A DNA stretch of 47,374 nt from an uncultured Clostridia bacterium (GCA_947631705.1 CANRMJ010000009.1:1-47374); one strand, 5' to 3'; shown: positions 1 to 7,660, counted from the stretch's first letter. A program made the numbers and translations. Notes: a model not told the origin generated them from the letters alone.

Positions 1-76
1 CCATTGCCGTATAACAAGGCGTTAGTATTGTTAAAATCATTATTATTGACAAAATTATGCTTGTTTGTTTTTTCAT
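1..76 (-). CDS. Secreted protein, N-terminal fragment cut by window edge
   Basis: A minus-strand reading frame starts with ATG at 76-74 and runs off the left edge after 25 codons. The fragment begins MKKQTSIILSIIMILTILT: two lysines, then a hydrophobic core, then PCYTAM, which is a Sec signal peptide. The cysteine is preceded by proline, so a lipobox is not convincing. An AAGGAG ribosome binding site lies at 87-92, ten bases before the start, which supports this start strongly. Nothing of the mature protein is visible, so no function can be given. Confidence 0.7.
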   Translation of the reverse strand, partial: MKKQTSIILSIIMILTILTPCYTAM

Positions 77-186
77 ATAAATCCGACTCCTTAGATTATT
101 GCTTTTTATAATATTAATTTAACTTCCGATTAATTTTAAAATATTGTTTTTTCAATATTTTTTCAATAGATATTGCAAAAATATTC

Positions 187-378
187 AAAAAAACGGCAAA
201 AAAATTCATTTTAATTAAAAAAACAGTATTGACATCATTAAAATATTATTTTTTTATATAAATTCAATTCCTTTAAATTATGCTATAAAAACGACAAAAA
301 AATCACTTTAATCAAAAAAATAACATTGACTTATCAATGTTATTTTTTTATACATATCAAACTCATTAAATTATTTAT
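187..378. repeat. Imperfect tandem repeat, two ~97-bp units
   Basis: Unit one (about 187-283) and unit two (about 284-378) align along their length. ACGGCAAAAAAATTCA at 193 matches ACGACAAAAAAATCAC at 291, and both continue through an A-run into ATTGAC, then TTATTTTTTTATA, then an AAATTAT motif. Roughly four in five bases agree in the best 40-base stretch. A weaker third relative is the start region of the leftmost gene (about 45-95), which has the same ATTGACA and ATATAAAT spacing pattern. The AT richness makes exact unit borders uncertain. Confidence 0.55.
314..349. terminator. Bidirectional A/T hairpin, perfect 16-bp stem
   Basis: Positions 314-329 (seven A, then TAACATTGA) pair perfectly with 334-349 (TCAATGTTA, then seven T) around a four-base loop CTTA. 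The A-run on one side and T-run on the other give the form of a bidirectional intrinsic terminator, although the stem is poor in G and C. It could separate the leftmost gene from the XRE gene. Confidence 0.5.
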
Positions 379-450
379 AAATCAAAAGCATTATCTTTTT
401 CAACAATTTAGGACAAATGTACCCAAAATTAGGAATAAATGCAGAAAAAA

Positions 451-480
451 AATAAAAAAGCAGGTTGACAAGAGCCTGCC
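451..480 (-). terminator. Terminator of the XRE regulator gene
   Basis: Read on the minus strand, GCAGG (479-475) and CCTGC (464-460) form a five-base stem with a ten-base loop, followed by a run of T (complement of the A-run 452-459). It lies about 110 bases after the regulator's stop codon. Confidence 0.5.
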
Positions 481-588
481 CAATACAGATGACAAGCCAT
501 TTAAGTTGCTTAATATTCAGTTTCCGCGAAGTTTTCTTTATATCTCTGTCTAATTTTTTGGTTACTATTATCGTGGCGTTTTTTTATT

Positions 589-831
589 TTAAGTGAGCAG
601 TTCTTCCCACGTGCAGCCGAGCACATCCTTAATATCCGCAAGCAAATTTATATCGCAGGAATGATTGTTCTCAATTGACGATATTGCAAACCTGTCAACA
701 GTGCAACCGATTATATTTAATTTTGCAACAAGCATAGATTGACTGATTCCTTTTGATTTGCGTATTTTTACAATATTATCACCAATTTTTTCCTTTATAC
801 TGTTTTTTGTTTGATATTTAATTCTTCCCAT
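589..831 (-). CDS. Small XRE (Cro/CI-type) helix-turn-helix regulator
   Basis: An 80-residue protein that is almost entirely one Cro/CI helix-turn-helix domain. IGDNIVKIRKSKGISQ (residues 16-31) is helix one, SMLVAKL is the first helix of the HTH, and ISSIENN (51-57) is the recognition helix region with the usual acidic-Asn ending. The tail LGCTWEELL is typical of the family. AAAGGAAA at 842-849 is the ribosome binding site, ten bases before ATG. It has no effector domain, so it probably acts as a simple dimeric repressor. The gene is divergent from the glycosyltransferase, and the dyad at 880-905 lies between them, so it is the obvious candidate to bind there. That link is inferred. Confidence 0.85.
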   Translation of the reverse strand: MGRIKYQTKNSIKEKIGDNIVKIRKSKGISQSMLVAKLNIIGCTVDRFAISSIENNHSCDINLLADIKDVLGCTWEELLT

Positions 832-865
832 AGCAATAATATTTCCTTTACTTTTTTGAATATTA

Positions 866-874
866 TGCTATAAT
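866..874 (+). promoter_or_regulatory. Extended -10 promoter of the glycosyltransferase gene
   Basis: TGCTATAAT at 866-874 is a perfect extended -10 element (TGn-TATAAT). A weak -35, TTTACT at 847-852, lies 16 bases upstream. Transcription would start near 881, inside the dyad at 880-905. Confidence 0.6.
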
Positions 875-879
875 GTGAA

Positions 880-905
880 TGTGATTAGGTGCGCACATAG
901 TCACA
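880..905. promoter_or_regulatory. 26-bp dyad, candidate operator
   Basis: The left half TGTGATTAGGTGC (880-892) and right half GCACATAGTCACA (893-905) are reverse complements at 11 of 13 positions with no spacer, centred on GTGCGCAC. There is no loop, so it should work as a DNA site for a dimeric protein and not as an RNA hairpin. It begins six bases after the -10 box of the glycosyltransferase promoter, where a bound repressor would block initiation. It would also overlap any promoter of the divergent XRE gene. Confidence 0.6.
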
Positions 906-971
906 TCTTGTAATAAGCAGTAAAATATCGTTCTCTGTTATTGCAAAATTTAAATTTTAAAGGAAAAAATC

Positions 972-1005
972 GGATATTCAAGAAATTAAAAATCCTTGAA
1001 TATCC
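972..1005 (+). promoter_or_regulatory. Leader hairpin before the glycosyltransferase
   Basis: GGATATTCAAG (972-982) and CTTGAATATCC (995-1005) form a perfect 11-bp stem with a 12-base loop, ending 16 bases before the ATG at 1022. No T-run follows, so it is not a terminator. It could influence ribosome access or mRNA stability in the long leader. Confidence 0.5.
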
Positions 1006-1021
1006 CGTAGGTAATAGTTTT

Positions 1022-2107
1022 ATGGTAAATATTATAATTCCGGCATATAATGCGGAAAAATACATATCAAAGGCGATAAAATCCGTAATTAAACAAACTT
1101 ATCGTGATTGGAATTTGATAATCGTTGACGATGGTTCTACGGACAAAACTTCGGAAATATGTGACCGTTTTTCCGAATCCGATAAAAGAATTTTTGTGAT
1201 TCATCAAAAAAACGGCGGAGCTTTTGAGGCTCGCTTTTCCGCATTAAAATATTTGGAAAATAAATCTGCTTTTAACAAGACAAAGGATTCGGACTATGTT
1301 GCTTTCCTCGATGCAGACGATATGTATTACAATAAAGATTCTATAAATAAACTTGTATCGGCGGCGAAAAACAGTTCGGCAGATATTGTGTGTGCCGAAC
1401 ATAAAAAGTTTTTCGGAAACAACATTAAAATCGGCATTCCTTTCAGCATTAATGAGGAAAAACTCGGTATATACGAAAAAAACGATATTATAAATAAATT
1501 ATATATATCTTTTTTCGGTATATCATATATCGGTGCCGACGTTTGGGCAAAGTTATATAAATTTTCAATTATCAGAAATGTTTTATCATACGAAAGTCAC
1601 CCCGGATTTTTTGCTGAGGATTTATTTATAAACGCTATAGTATTTCCGCTCGCAGAAAGAATCACGGTTATTCCCGATACGGTTTATTATTATCGATACG
1701 GCGGAGGCACTTCAAAGTTTATGCCGAGTTTCTTAAACGACGCCTTATTTATGTATGATTTTAAAAAAGAAATGATTGAAAAGTATCCTATGCCGCAGGA
1801 TGCATTATTATATACCGAGTGCGAATTTAAAAACCTCGTGCGCACTTGGCTTATTTCCTGCTTATTAAAAGGCGGTTACAACGATAAAAAAATGATTGAA
1901 GAAATAAATAGATGCGCAAGACTTTCTCAAGTACAGGAGGCTCTTGCAAACCCATTGGTATGCACATTAAATAGAAACACCTTTGAATTTTCATCAGCGT
2001 TAAAAGAGTGCAAATGTGAAACGGTGCTTGATATTCTTAAAAGTGAAATTTCTCAAAATACTATACAAAAGAAAATACTGAAAAAACTTAAAAAGTATTT
2101 TAAATAA
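1022..2107 (+). CDS. Family 2 glycosyltransferase
   Basis: A 361-residue GT-A fold family 2 transferase that moves a sugar from a nucleotide donor onto a cell-surface glycan or lipid; the sugar is not predictable. It opens with VNIIIPAYNAEKYISKAI, then IIVDDGSTD (about residues 38-46), the metal-binding DAD in FLDADDMY (about 97-104), and a downstream acidic FFAEDLF that fits the catalytic-base region. No membrane segment is seen; the C-terminal LKKLKKYFK is basic. The frame is open back to a TTG at 941, but the domain begins at ATG 1022 and the TTG has no ribosome binding site, so ATG is preferred; its own site is weak. Codon use is richer in A and T than in the genes after 2.8 kb, which suggests an acquired surface-glycan gene. 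Confidence 0.88.
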   Translation: MVNIIIPAYNAEKYISKAIKSVIKQTYRDWNLIIVDDGSTDKTSEICDRFSESDKRIFVIHQKNGGAFEARFSALKYLENKSAFNKTKDSDYVAFLDADDMYYNKDSINKLVSAAKNSSADIVCAEHKKFFGNNIKIGIPFSINEEKLGIYEKNDIINKLYISFFGISYIGADVWAKLYKFSIIRNVLSYESHPGFFAEDLFINAIVFPLAERITVIPDTVYYYRYGGGTSKFMPSFLNDALFMYDFKKEMIEKYPMPQDALLYTECEFKNLVRTWLISCLLKGGYNDKKMIEEINRCARLSQVQEALANPLVCTLNRNTFEFSSALKECKCETVLDILKSEISQNTIQKKILKKLKKYFK

Positions 2108-2111
2108 ACTT

Positions 2112-2148
2112 AAAAACCGCCGATGAACAAATCATCGGCGGTTTTTTT
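2112..2148. terminator. Bidirectional terminator between convergent genes
   Basis: ACCGCCGATGA (2116-2126) pairs perfectly with TCATCGGCGGT (2132-2142) around a five-base loop, with five A before and seven T after. It ends the glycosyltransferase transcript on the plus strand and the lipoprotein transcript on the minus strand. Confidence 0.9.
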
Positions 2149-2184
2149 AGCGATTTATTAAGAAGAACAGAATAACAGCGAGCA

Positions 2185-2781
2185 TTAAAAGTATTCAGTG
2201 GAACTATAATAATCATCTAAATCTGTTGGCAATTTGTCAGTTACTATTTCCGCTGTGCAAGTATAAGAGCTTTGTTCGGAACTATTATTTTCTGAACCAT
2301 CATCTATTAAATATTCAAATTGAAATGTATTTGAATTTATAACTTTCAACATTTCTTCTTCGCTTAAATCATTTTTAAAATAGAGATAGACAATAAATTT
2401 ATAGCTGTCTTTCGCAAGATATGTATATCCTCCCTCGTCAATCAAATGTTCTTCTAAAAAAATATCTTCATTTTTTATTTCTTTTGTTGTGACCTGTGTT
2501 AAATTCCTGTCTGAATTATTATTAAACGAACACAAACATACTGCCCTGCACTTATAATTATCAAACACACCTACATTTTGGGACATTTCCCTTAACTGTT
2601 TCATATCTTCTTTTGTTACAGTCTCTTTTTGATAAAACTGCATTAACACGTTAACATTTTGTGAAATACCGTCATTAATTTGAACGCCGCCTGACAATTC
2701 ATTTTGCTTTGGCGAAGCACATGATGTTAATAATGATACTACCAAAACCGCACTAAAAATCAAATATAATATTTTTTTCAT
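2185..2781 (-). CDS. Lipoprotein of unknown function
   Basis: A 198-residue lipoprotein. Residues 1-20 are a lipoprotein signal with lipobox LTSC, so Cys21 would be lipidated after LspA cleavage and the protein held on the outer face of the membrane. The mature part is acidic and rich in Asn, Ser and Glu, with no domain I recognise; SEEEMLKVINSN suggests an alpha/beta body. A GGAGA site precedes the ATG. It lies 42 bases after the YdcF-like gene and probably shares its operon. No function is proposed. Confidence 0.75.
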   Translation of the reverse strand: MKKILYLIFSAVLVVSLLTSCASPKQNELSGGVQINDGISQNVNVLMQFYQKETVTKEDMKQLREMSQNVGVFDNYKCRAVCLCSFNNNSDRNLTQVTTKEIKNEDIFLEEHLIDEGGYTYLAKDSYKFIVYLYFKNDLSEEEMLKVINSNTFQFEYLIDDGSENNSSEQSSYTCTAEIVTDKLPTDLDDYYSSTEYF

Positions 2782-2823
2782 TTATATCGTCTCCATTTTA
2801 AAAAGCGCAAACCCAAAAACCCG

Positions 2824-3579
2824 CTATACTCCCGATATTTTAATCAGAACTAGTCCCATAAGCTCTCTTGTGTAAAATGTTAAAAACGTATAAGCAGACG
2901 ACCTGCTGCAAGAGGAGTGAAAATTCAACCCAAAGTTATCGCATATAAGTTTTGCCCTATATTCGTGAAATTCGTTTGTTACAACAAGAACGTTTTCAGA
3001 AAGCTCGTTTTCTTCTATAACGGCAAGTGAAAATTCAAGATTTTCACGCGTATTTGTTGATTTATCTTCCAAATAAAGGCGGCTTTCATCTATGCCCATT
3101 TCCACAAGAACATTGCGCATACACTCTGCCTCGCTTATTTCCTCATCGGGTCCCTGCCCGCCGGACAGCACAGCAACGGCATTGGGATTCTCGTCAAGAT
3201 ATTCATAAGCCTTTTTGCATCTATCATAAAGATATTTGCTCGGCTGAGTTGAATTAACCTTGCAGCCCAGAACTATAACGGTCGGCGCGCCCTCGTCCTT
3301 TTTATAATTCGCGTATTTAGCCATATTGACCGAAAGCGGAAAAATCACAATGACAAGCGCCGCCGCTAAAAATATCAGTATGCCGTTTTTCAAAAGCAAA
3401 GGGATTTTATCAATAATAACCCCAAAAACAATCAAGAGCGCCGACGCCGCAATTCCAACGGCGTTTCCCGCATTGAAAATGCCCGAAACAAGCGGCGCCA
3501 AATACCACAAGAGGAGGAAAAAACCAAGAGATAACAATATGAATTTCAAAGATGATTTTCCTTTACCTGACTTTATCAT
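2824..3579 (-). CDS. YdcF/SanA-like DUF218 membrane protein
   Basis: A 251-residue protein with three hydrophobic segments (about residues 12-33, 38-58 and 64-84), then an extracytoplasmic DUF218 domain. The domain shows PTVIVLGCKV, LSGGQGPDE, ESRLYLEDKSTNTRENLEFS and VVTNEFHEYRAKLI, which are the hallmark blocks of the YdcF/ElyC/SanA family. Relatives are linked to envelope integrity and lipid-linked precursor handling, but the reaction is unsettled. Its start overlaps the end of the preceding regulator by 17 bases, so the two are translationally coupled. Confidence 0.85.
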   Translation of the reverse strand: MIKSGKGKSSLKFILLSLGFFLLLWYLAPLVSGIFNAGNAVGIAASALLIVFGVIIDKIPLLLKNGILIFLAAALVIVIFPLSVNMAKYANYKKDEGAPTVIVLGCKVNSTQPSKYLYDRCKKAYEYLDENPNAVAVLSGGQGPDEEISEAECMRNVLVEMGIDESRLYLEDKSTNTRENLEFSLAVIEENELSENVLVVTNEFHEYRAKLICDNFGLNFHSSCSRSSAYTFLTFYTRELMGLVLIKISGV

Positions 3580-4234
3580 AAGCCATTTTAATAATTACGG
3601 CGGCAGCAATCAGTATGACCGCCATCACATAGGGAGTATAATTTCCCCAGCGTGAAACCTCTATAATTCTTGCCGCAAAGGATAAGGGAAAAAGCGCAAG
3701 CACTCCGCTTAACAAAACACCTTTTTTGCCGGCAACAGAAATTATTTCACTTTTATTATATGAAACACCGAGACGCGTAAGCCCCACAGTGAACACAAGA
3801 CCTGAGGCAACAACCGCCAAAAGCGATACTGCCACAAATATTATTTCCCAATGGGTATAAAACAGGATTTTAAACGCCCAAATGCAGTAAAGCTCGGTAA
3901 TTGTGCCGAGCAGAGCGCCGAAAATACCGAAAAACAGTGAAATTACAAAGCAGATATTAAAAAAATTTTTTAAACTGTCCTTGTTTTTTACCTCGGTTAT
4001 TTTGAAATCGGCGATATCCTTCGGCTTTCTTTCTCCGTTAAGCAGCTCGTCAACCGTTACTCCGAGTGCGCACGCGATATTGGGGAGCATCGTTATATCG
4101 GGATATCCGTCGCCGTTCTCCCATTTTGATACGGTTCTGTTGCTCACATTCAGTATCTCCGCAAGCGCAGCCTGAGTGAACCCCTTTTCCTTTCGCAAAG
4201 CGGCCACAAAGCAGCCGATTTTCTTTGCATCCAT
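3563..4234 (-). CDS. XRE regulator fused to membrane domain
   Basis: A 223-residue protein. Residues 5-66 form an XRE helix-turn-helix (ALRKEKGFTQAALAEILNVSNRTVSKWENGDGYPD is the classic block, in full from about 13 to 47). The rest has four hydrophobic segments (about 93-113, 127-149, 170-188 and 199-216), making it a membrane-tethered regulator. Such HTH-membrane fusions are frequent in Clostridia and may sense the envelope. A GAGGTG site precedes the ATG. It heads a likely three-gene operon with the YdcF-like protein and the lipoprotein. Confidence 0.82.
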   Translation of the reverse strand: MDAKKIGCFVAALRKEKGFTQAALAEILNVSNRTVSKWENGDGYPDITMLPNIACALGVTVDELLNGERKPKDIADFKITEVKNKDSLKNFFNICFVISLFFGIFGALLGTITELYCIWAFKILFYTHWEIIFVAVSLLAVVASGLVFTVGLTRLGVSYNKSEIISVAGKKGVLLSGVLALFPLSFAARIIEVSRWGNYTPYVMAVILIAAAVIIKMAYDKVR

Positions 4235-4348
4235 ATTATCACCTCACGAAAATCATAACATGCAAATAACCGATTGCGCAAGGAACAGACTTTAGATTCA
4301 GTCCACTAAACGTGGAATCGTCTTAAAAACTTATTTCGTTCGGCTCTC

Positions 4349-5179
4349 CTATGCTTTAACAAGGCTTTTTAAAAGAGATATTTCTTTTGCATATCCGTCA
4401 AGCTCATTCGGCGTTTCAAGAAACATCGGCAGGTCTTTAAGATATTTATTATTCACTATTTTTTCAAATGTTTCTGTTCCGATATACCCCTGCCCTATTT
4501 TTTCGTGCCGATCCTTATGAGCGCCAAGCGGGTTTTTGCTATCGTTAAGATGAAGAGCTTTAAGCCGGTTTATTCCGATAATTTTATCAAATTCCTCAAG
4601 CACTCCGTCTAAATCGTTTACTATATCATATCCGGCATCGTTAACATGGCAGGTATCAAGGCAAACGCCCATTTTGCCGCTTAGTTCAACACCGTCTATT
4701 ATGCGGCGCAGCTCTTCAAAGCTTTTGCCCATCTCTGAGCCTTTGCCCGCCATTGTTTCAAGCAGCACCGTGGTGGTCATATCTTTAAAAAGAACGGCGT
4801 TAAGCGTTTCGCAGATAAGCTCTGTGCCTCTGTCCTCGCCCTGACCGACATGAGAGCCGGGGTGAAAATTATAGAGCATATTCGGCGTGTATTCCATTCT
4901 TTTTAAATCATCCGAAAATGTTTCAAGCGCAAAATTCCTTGTTTGCTCATTTGCGGAACAGCAGTTGAGCGTATACGGCGCGTGCGCAAGAATTTTGCCG
5001 AAATTGTTTTCCTCCGCCTTTTTGAGAAAAGAGGCGATATCACTTTCGTCTATATCCTTAGCCTTGCCGCCGCGCGGATTTCTTGTGAAAAACTGAAAGG
5101 TGTTTGCGCCGATCGAAAGCGCCTCTTCAAGCATATGAGTATATCCCTTTGACGCGCTTAAATGAGCTCCGATAATCAT
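4349..5179 (-). CDS. nfo: Deoxyribonuclease IV (apurinic/apyrimidinic endonuclease)
   Basis: A 276-residue endonuclease IV that cuts 5' of abasic sites and trims damaged 3' ends in base excision repair. It is a TIM barrel with three metal ions. Ligands visible here are H66 (LAHAPY), H106 and H110 (FHPGSH), E141 (LLETMAG), D175 and H178 (CLDTCH), H210 and D213 (LHLND), D223 and H225 (KDRHE) and E255 (FLETP), so the active site is complete. Length is normal. An AGAGGG site precedes ATG. It is the last gene of the lspA operon, 18 bases after the HAD gene. Confidence 0.95.
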   Translation of the reverse strand: MIIGAHLSASKGYTHMLEEALSIGANTFQFFTRNPRGGKAKDIDESDIASFLKKAEENNFGKILAHAPYTLNCCSANEQTRNFALETFSDDLKRMEYTPNMLYNFHPGSHVGQGEDRGTELICETLNAVLFKDMTTTVLLETMAGKGSEMGKSFEELRRIIDGVELSGKMGVCLDTCHVNDAGYDIVNDLDGVLEEFDKIIGINRLKALHLNDSKNPLGAHKDRHEKIGQGYIGTETFEKIVNNKYLKDLPMFLETPNELDGYAKEISLLKSLVKA

Positions 5180-5197
5180 TGATTTTCCCTCTTTATT

Positions 5198-6046
5198 TTA
5201 TTTATTGATATCATTTTCGGCTCTGCCGCTCATTATGTATTCAAGCAAATCGGCAACACAGCCGTCGTTACAGTGACAAGCCTCATATTTGCAAATTTCG
5301 TGAATCGGTTTAGGTGCCTGACCCGCACAGGCAGGCAGCCCAACGGTTTTAAGCATATCCCAGTCGTTGTAATAATCACCTATTGCCGCAACGTGGTTTT
5401 TTTCTATGCCGAGCATATCGGCAAGGTTCATAATGCCCACTCCCTTGTGGGTGTTTTTTGCCAGCATCTCCATACTCCAAAGTGACGACGCCATAAAATT
5501 GACCTTTTCCTTTATTTCAGAACGGTCAATAAGCCTGCGAAGTGAATTGATAGTCGGCGGAAAGCCCCAAAAAATAACTTTCATCCAGCCTTCTTTGGGT
5601 ACGGCGTCTATACTTGTTACTTCATAATGCGCCTTGTCTATCAACATTGTGCCGGTTCCGAAAAGACCGTTTTTAACTACATAAACGTAATCGTCAAAAT
5701 AAATACCTATGTCAAGGCTCTTGAACGCGTCGCTGTATTCGCAGATAACCTCGCGTGTAAATTTTTGCCCGTCCTCTCCGATCGTTGAGCGCCACAGCAT
5801 TTCCTTTTTTGAATAATCGTATATACCCGAACCGTTCAGCACCACAGCGGGTTGATTGGGCGTAACACGGTCGTAATTGCGTTTCAAGCTTGAAACCGTT
5901 CTTCCCGACGCAAGAGTGAAATTCCCTCCCGCCTCGGTAAATTTTTGTATTGCCTCATAATTTCTTTTAGGCAACATTCTCAGCTTATTGTTAAGCGTTC
6001 CGTCTATATCGGAAACAACAAGCCAGTTTTCAAAGGTTTTATTCAA
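5198..6046 (-). CDS. HAD-superfamily (Cof-type) phosphatase
   Basis: A 282-residue haloacid dehalogenase-type hydrolase of the Cof/class IIB kind, expected to remove phosphate from small sugar or cofactor phosphates. Motif I is DIDGT (13-17, nucleophile Asp13), motif II is ASGRT, and motif IV is IGDYYNDWDML near the C-terminus; a Lys in the cap/core region (EMLAKNTHKGVGI) fits motif III. The start is TTG at 6046 with GGAGG nine bases upstream. The substrate cannot be told from sequence. Confidence 0.85.
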   Translation of the reverse strand: MNKTFENWLVVSDIDGTLNNKLRMLPKRNYEAIQKFTEAGGNFTLASGRTVSSLKRNYDRVTPNQPAVVLNGSGIYDYSKKEMLWRSTIGEDGQKFTREVICEYSDAFKSLDIGIYFDDYVYVVKNGLFGTGTMLIDKAHYEVTSIDAVPKEGWMKVIFWGFPPTINSLRRLIDRSEIKEKVNFMASSLWSMEMLAKNTHKGVGIMNLADMLGIEKNHVAAIGDYYNDWDMLKTVGLPACAGQAPKPIHEICKYEACHCNDGCVADLLEYIMSGRAENDINK

Positions 6047-6064
6047 TAAATTTGTCCTCCGTGA

Positions 6065-6997
6065 TCAATTTGATTTGCCTCGGGCTTTGAGTTTATTTAT
6101 AAACGCAGTAAAATATTCGGGCAGTTCGCTTTCAAATTCAAGATGCTGCCCTGTTCGGGGATGAACAAAGCCTATATGTTTTGCGTGCAGGCACTGCCCG
6201 TTAAGCCCTTTCTGCACCTTTTTAGGACCGTAAACCTCATCTCCCGCAACGGGATGACCTATATATGCCATATGAACTCTTATTTGATGGGTTCTGCCTG
6301 TTTCAAGTGTGCATCTTATATGCGTAAAATCGCCGAATCTTTCAATAACCTCAAAGTGAGTGACGGCGCTTTTTGAATTTCTGTAAGTTACCGCCATCTT
6401 TTTGCGGTTCGACGGATTTCTGCCTATCGGCTGATTTACCGTGCCGCTGTTTTCTTTTATATTGCCGTGCACCACACATTCATATGCCCTTTCAAAGCTA
6501 TGCTCGCTTATTTGGGCGGCAAGCGATAAGTGCGCCGCGTTGTTTTTAGCGACTATCAAAAGTCCCGATGTGTCCTTGTCTATCCTGTGAACGATCCCCG
6601 GTCGCAGCACTCCGTTTATGCCGCTCAGAGACGAGCCGCAATGATACAAAAGAGCGTTAACGAGGGTGCCGTCGTAATTGCCCGCAGCGGGATGAACAAC
6701 CATTCCTTTGGGTTTATTCACAACAAGAAGATCCGAATCCTCATACACAATATCAAGCGGGATATTCTGCGGCTCCGCCTCCAGCAGCTTTGGCTTTGGA
6801 AAAGCCACGGCAATTTCGTCGTTTTGCTTTACTTTATAGTTTTTTGATACCGTTTTTCCGTTTACCGATACCGCGCCTTCCTCAATCAGCTTTGCCGCCG
6901 CGGAGCGTGAAAGCGTGCCGCATTCCTCACTCAAAAAAACATCTGCGCGGCAGCCGCTTTTTTCCGCCTGTACGGTAAAAATCATTGGCGCGCTCAT
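6065..6997 (-). CDS. RluD-family pseudouridine synthase
   Basis: A 310-residue pseudouridine synthase of the RluA/RluD group. Residues 15-70 are an S4 RNA-binding domain; the catalytic domain carries HRIDKDTSG with catalytic Asp140, and the late motif RTHQIRVHM is present. In B. subtilis the matching gene (ylyB) also follows lspA, so 23S rRNA helix 69 is the likely target, though family members differ. The ATG overlaps the lspA stop in ATGA. An internal ATG four codons on has a better-spaced AAGGA, so the first residues are uncertain. Confidence 0.88.
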   Translation of the reverse strand: MSAPMIFTVQAEKSGCRADVFLSEECGTLSRSAAAKLIEEGAVSVNGKTVSKNYKVKQNDEIAVAFPKPKLLEAEPQNIPLDIVYEDSDLLVVNKPKGMVVHPAAGNYDGTLVNALLYHCGSSLSGINGVLRPGIVHRIDKDTSGLLIVAKNNAAHLSLAAQISEHSFERAYECVVHGNIKENSGTVNQPIGRNPSNRKKMAVTYRNSKSAVTHFEVIERFGDFTHIRCTLETGRTHQIRVHMAYIGHPVAGDEVYGPKKVQKGLNGQCLHAKHIGFVHPRTGQHLEFESELPEYFTAFINKLKARGKSN

Positions 6998-7467
6998 TCC
7001 TTTTTCTCCTTTTTGAGAAAATCGGAAAAAATATAAAAAATCAGCGAAAAAGCGCCGAGAGTAACGGCACAGTCCGCAATATTAAATATTGCGAAATTAA
7101 TAAAAACGGGTTCTATAAAATCAATAACATAGCCGTAAAAGGCGCGGTCAATAAGATTCCCCAAGCCGCCTGAAACGATAACGCCTATACTCCAGTACGC
7201 CCAAAGAGACGGGCACTTATCTTTAAACAAATAAATCAGTGCCGCCGCGCACACAAGAGCGGTGACGGCAACAAATATCCATCTTGCCCCGCTGAAAAGC
7301 GAAAACGCCATTCCCTCGTTGCGCACATAATTAAACTGAACAACTCCCTTGATAAACGGAACGGCGCCGTTGGAAAGATATTTTTCCGCTAAAAGCTTTG
7401 TTATTTGGTCTGTCGCAACGATAACAGCTATCATAACAGCGCACCAGATATGCTTTTTTCTGTGCAA
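6994..7467 (-). CDS. lspA: Lipoprotein signal peptidase (signal peptidase II)
   Basis: A 157-residue integral membrane aspartyl protease that cleaves signal peptides from lipid-modified prolipoproteins. Four membrane segments are evident. The catalytic dyad is Asp116 (YVIDFIEP) and Asp132 (FNIADC), with the preceding GNLIDR block and NxGxAFS-like NEGMAFSLF near residue 50. The start is TTG at 7467 with a strong AGGAGGG at 7473-7479. The gene heads the operon lspA, rluD-like, HAD phosphatase, nfo. It would process lipoproteins such as the one at 2185-2781. Confidence 0.95.
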   Translation of the reverse strand: MHRKKHIWCAVMIAVIVATDQITKLLAEKYLSNGAVPFIKGVVQFNYVRNEGMAFSLFSGARWIFVAVTALVCAAALIYLFKDKCPSLWAYWSIGVIVSGGLGNLIDRAFYGYVIDFIEPVFINFAIFNIADCAVTLGAFSLIFYIFSDFLKKEKKE

Positions 7468-7487
7468 AATATCCCTCCTAAAGCAAG

Positions 7488-7533
7488 AGGGGCAGACATA
7501 CTGCCCCTTCAGACTGTCGATAAAGCGGTCTGA
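7488..7533 (-). promoter_or_regulatory. Two-hairpin leader before lspA
   Basis: In the minus-strand leader of lspA two perfect stems stand back to back. TCAGAC (7533-7528) pairs with GTCTGA (7514-7509), and AGGGGCAG (7508-7501) pairs with CTGCCCCT (7495-7488) around a five-base loop. The 3' arm ends in CCCCTC, which could instead pair with GAGGG of the ribosome binding site eight bases on. This allows two exclusive folds and might control translation. It matches no riboswitch class I can name. Confidence 0.45.
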
Positions 7534-7625
7534 ACCACGCCGAAATAAAAACAGTCATAATGGCATAATAATATTTACATATTAAAAAAGTAAAACTTCA
7601 TTATTATATAGATTTTTGTATTGTG

Positions 7626-7660
7626 AAAATCCGCTTGAACATCGAATTCAAGCGGATTTT
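7626..7660 (-). terminator. Terminator downstream of ileS
   Basis: AAAATCCGCTTGAA (7626-7639) pairs perfectly with TTCAAGCGGATTTT (7647-7660) around seven bases. On the minus strand it ends in TTTT and would stop the miaB-to-ileS transcript about 160 bases past the ileS stop. The hairpin is symmetric and could act in both directions. Confidence 0.75.

Larger units (their letters stand above)
77..588. other. AT-rich intergenic region with hairpins and repeats
   Basis: About 510 bases without a convincing gene. The region holds the ribosome binding site of the leftmost gene (87-92), a hairpin AAAATATTG/CAATATTTT at 138-161, the imperfect tandem repeat at 187-378 with a long A/T hairpin, and the terminator of the XRE gene at 451-480. 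A 75-codon TTG-started frame at 326-553 lies on the repeat, lacks a ribosome binding site and looks spurious. Confidence 0.6.

Noticed and set aside
46..80. TTGACA followed by TATAA as a plus-strand promoter
   Set aside because: The spacing is 24 bases, too long for a sigma-70 promoter, and the segment is the coding start of a minus-strand gene.
314..349. CRISPR-like or riboswitch reading of the left repeats
   Set aside because: Only two to three diverged units without constant spacers, and no cas genes or known aptamer pattern.
326..553. 75-codon plus-strand frame in the AT-rich left region
   Set aside because: It starts at TTG inside a hairpin of the tandem repeat, has no ribosome binding site, and its protein is Lys/Phe/Ile-rich without any recognisable pattern.
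941..1021. Upstream extension of the glycosyltransferase from TTG 941
   Set aside because: No ribosome site before the TTG; the extension overlaps a perfect hairpin and lies before the conserved start of the domain.
4286..4325. Imperfect hairpin (CCAC/GTGG core with GATT/AATC flanks) after nfo
   Set aside because: The stem is interrupted and no T-run follows on the minus strand, so I do not call it a terminator.
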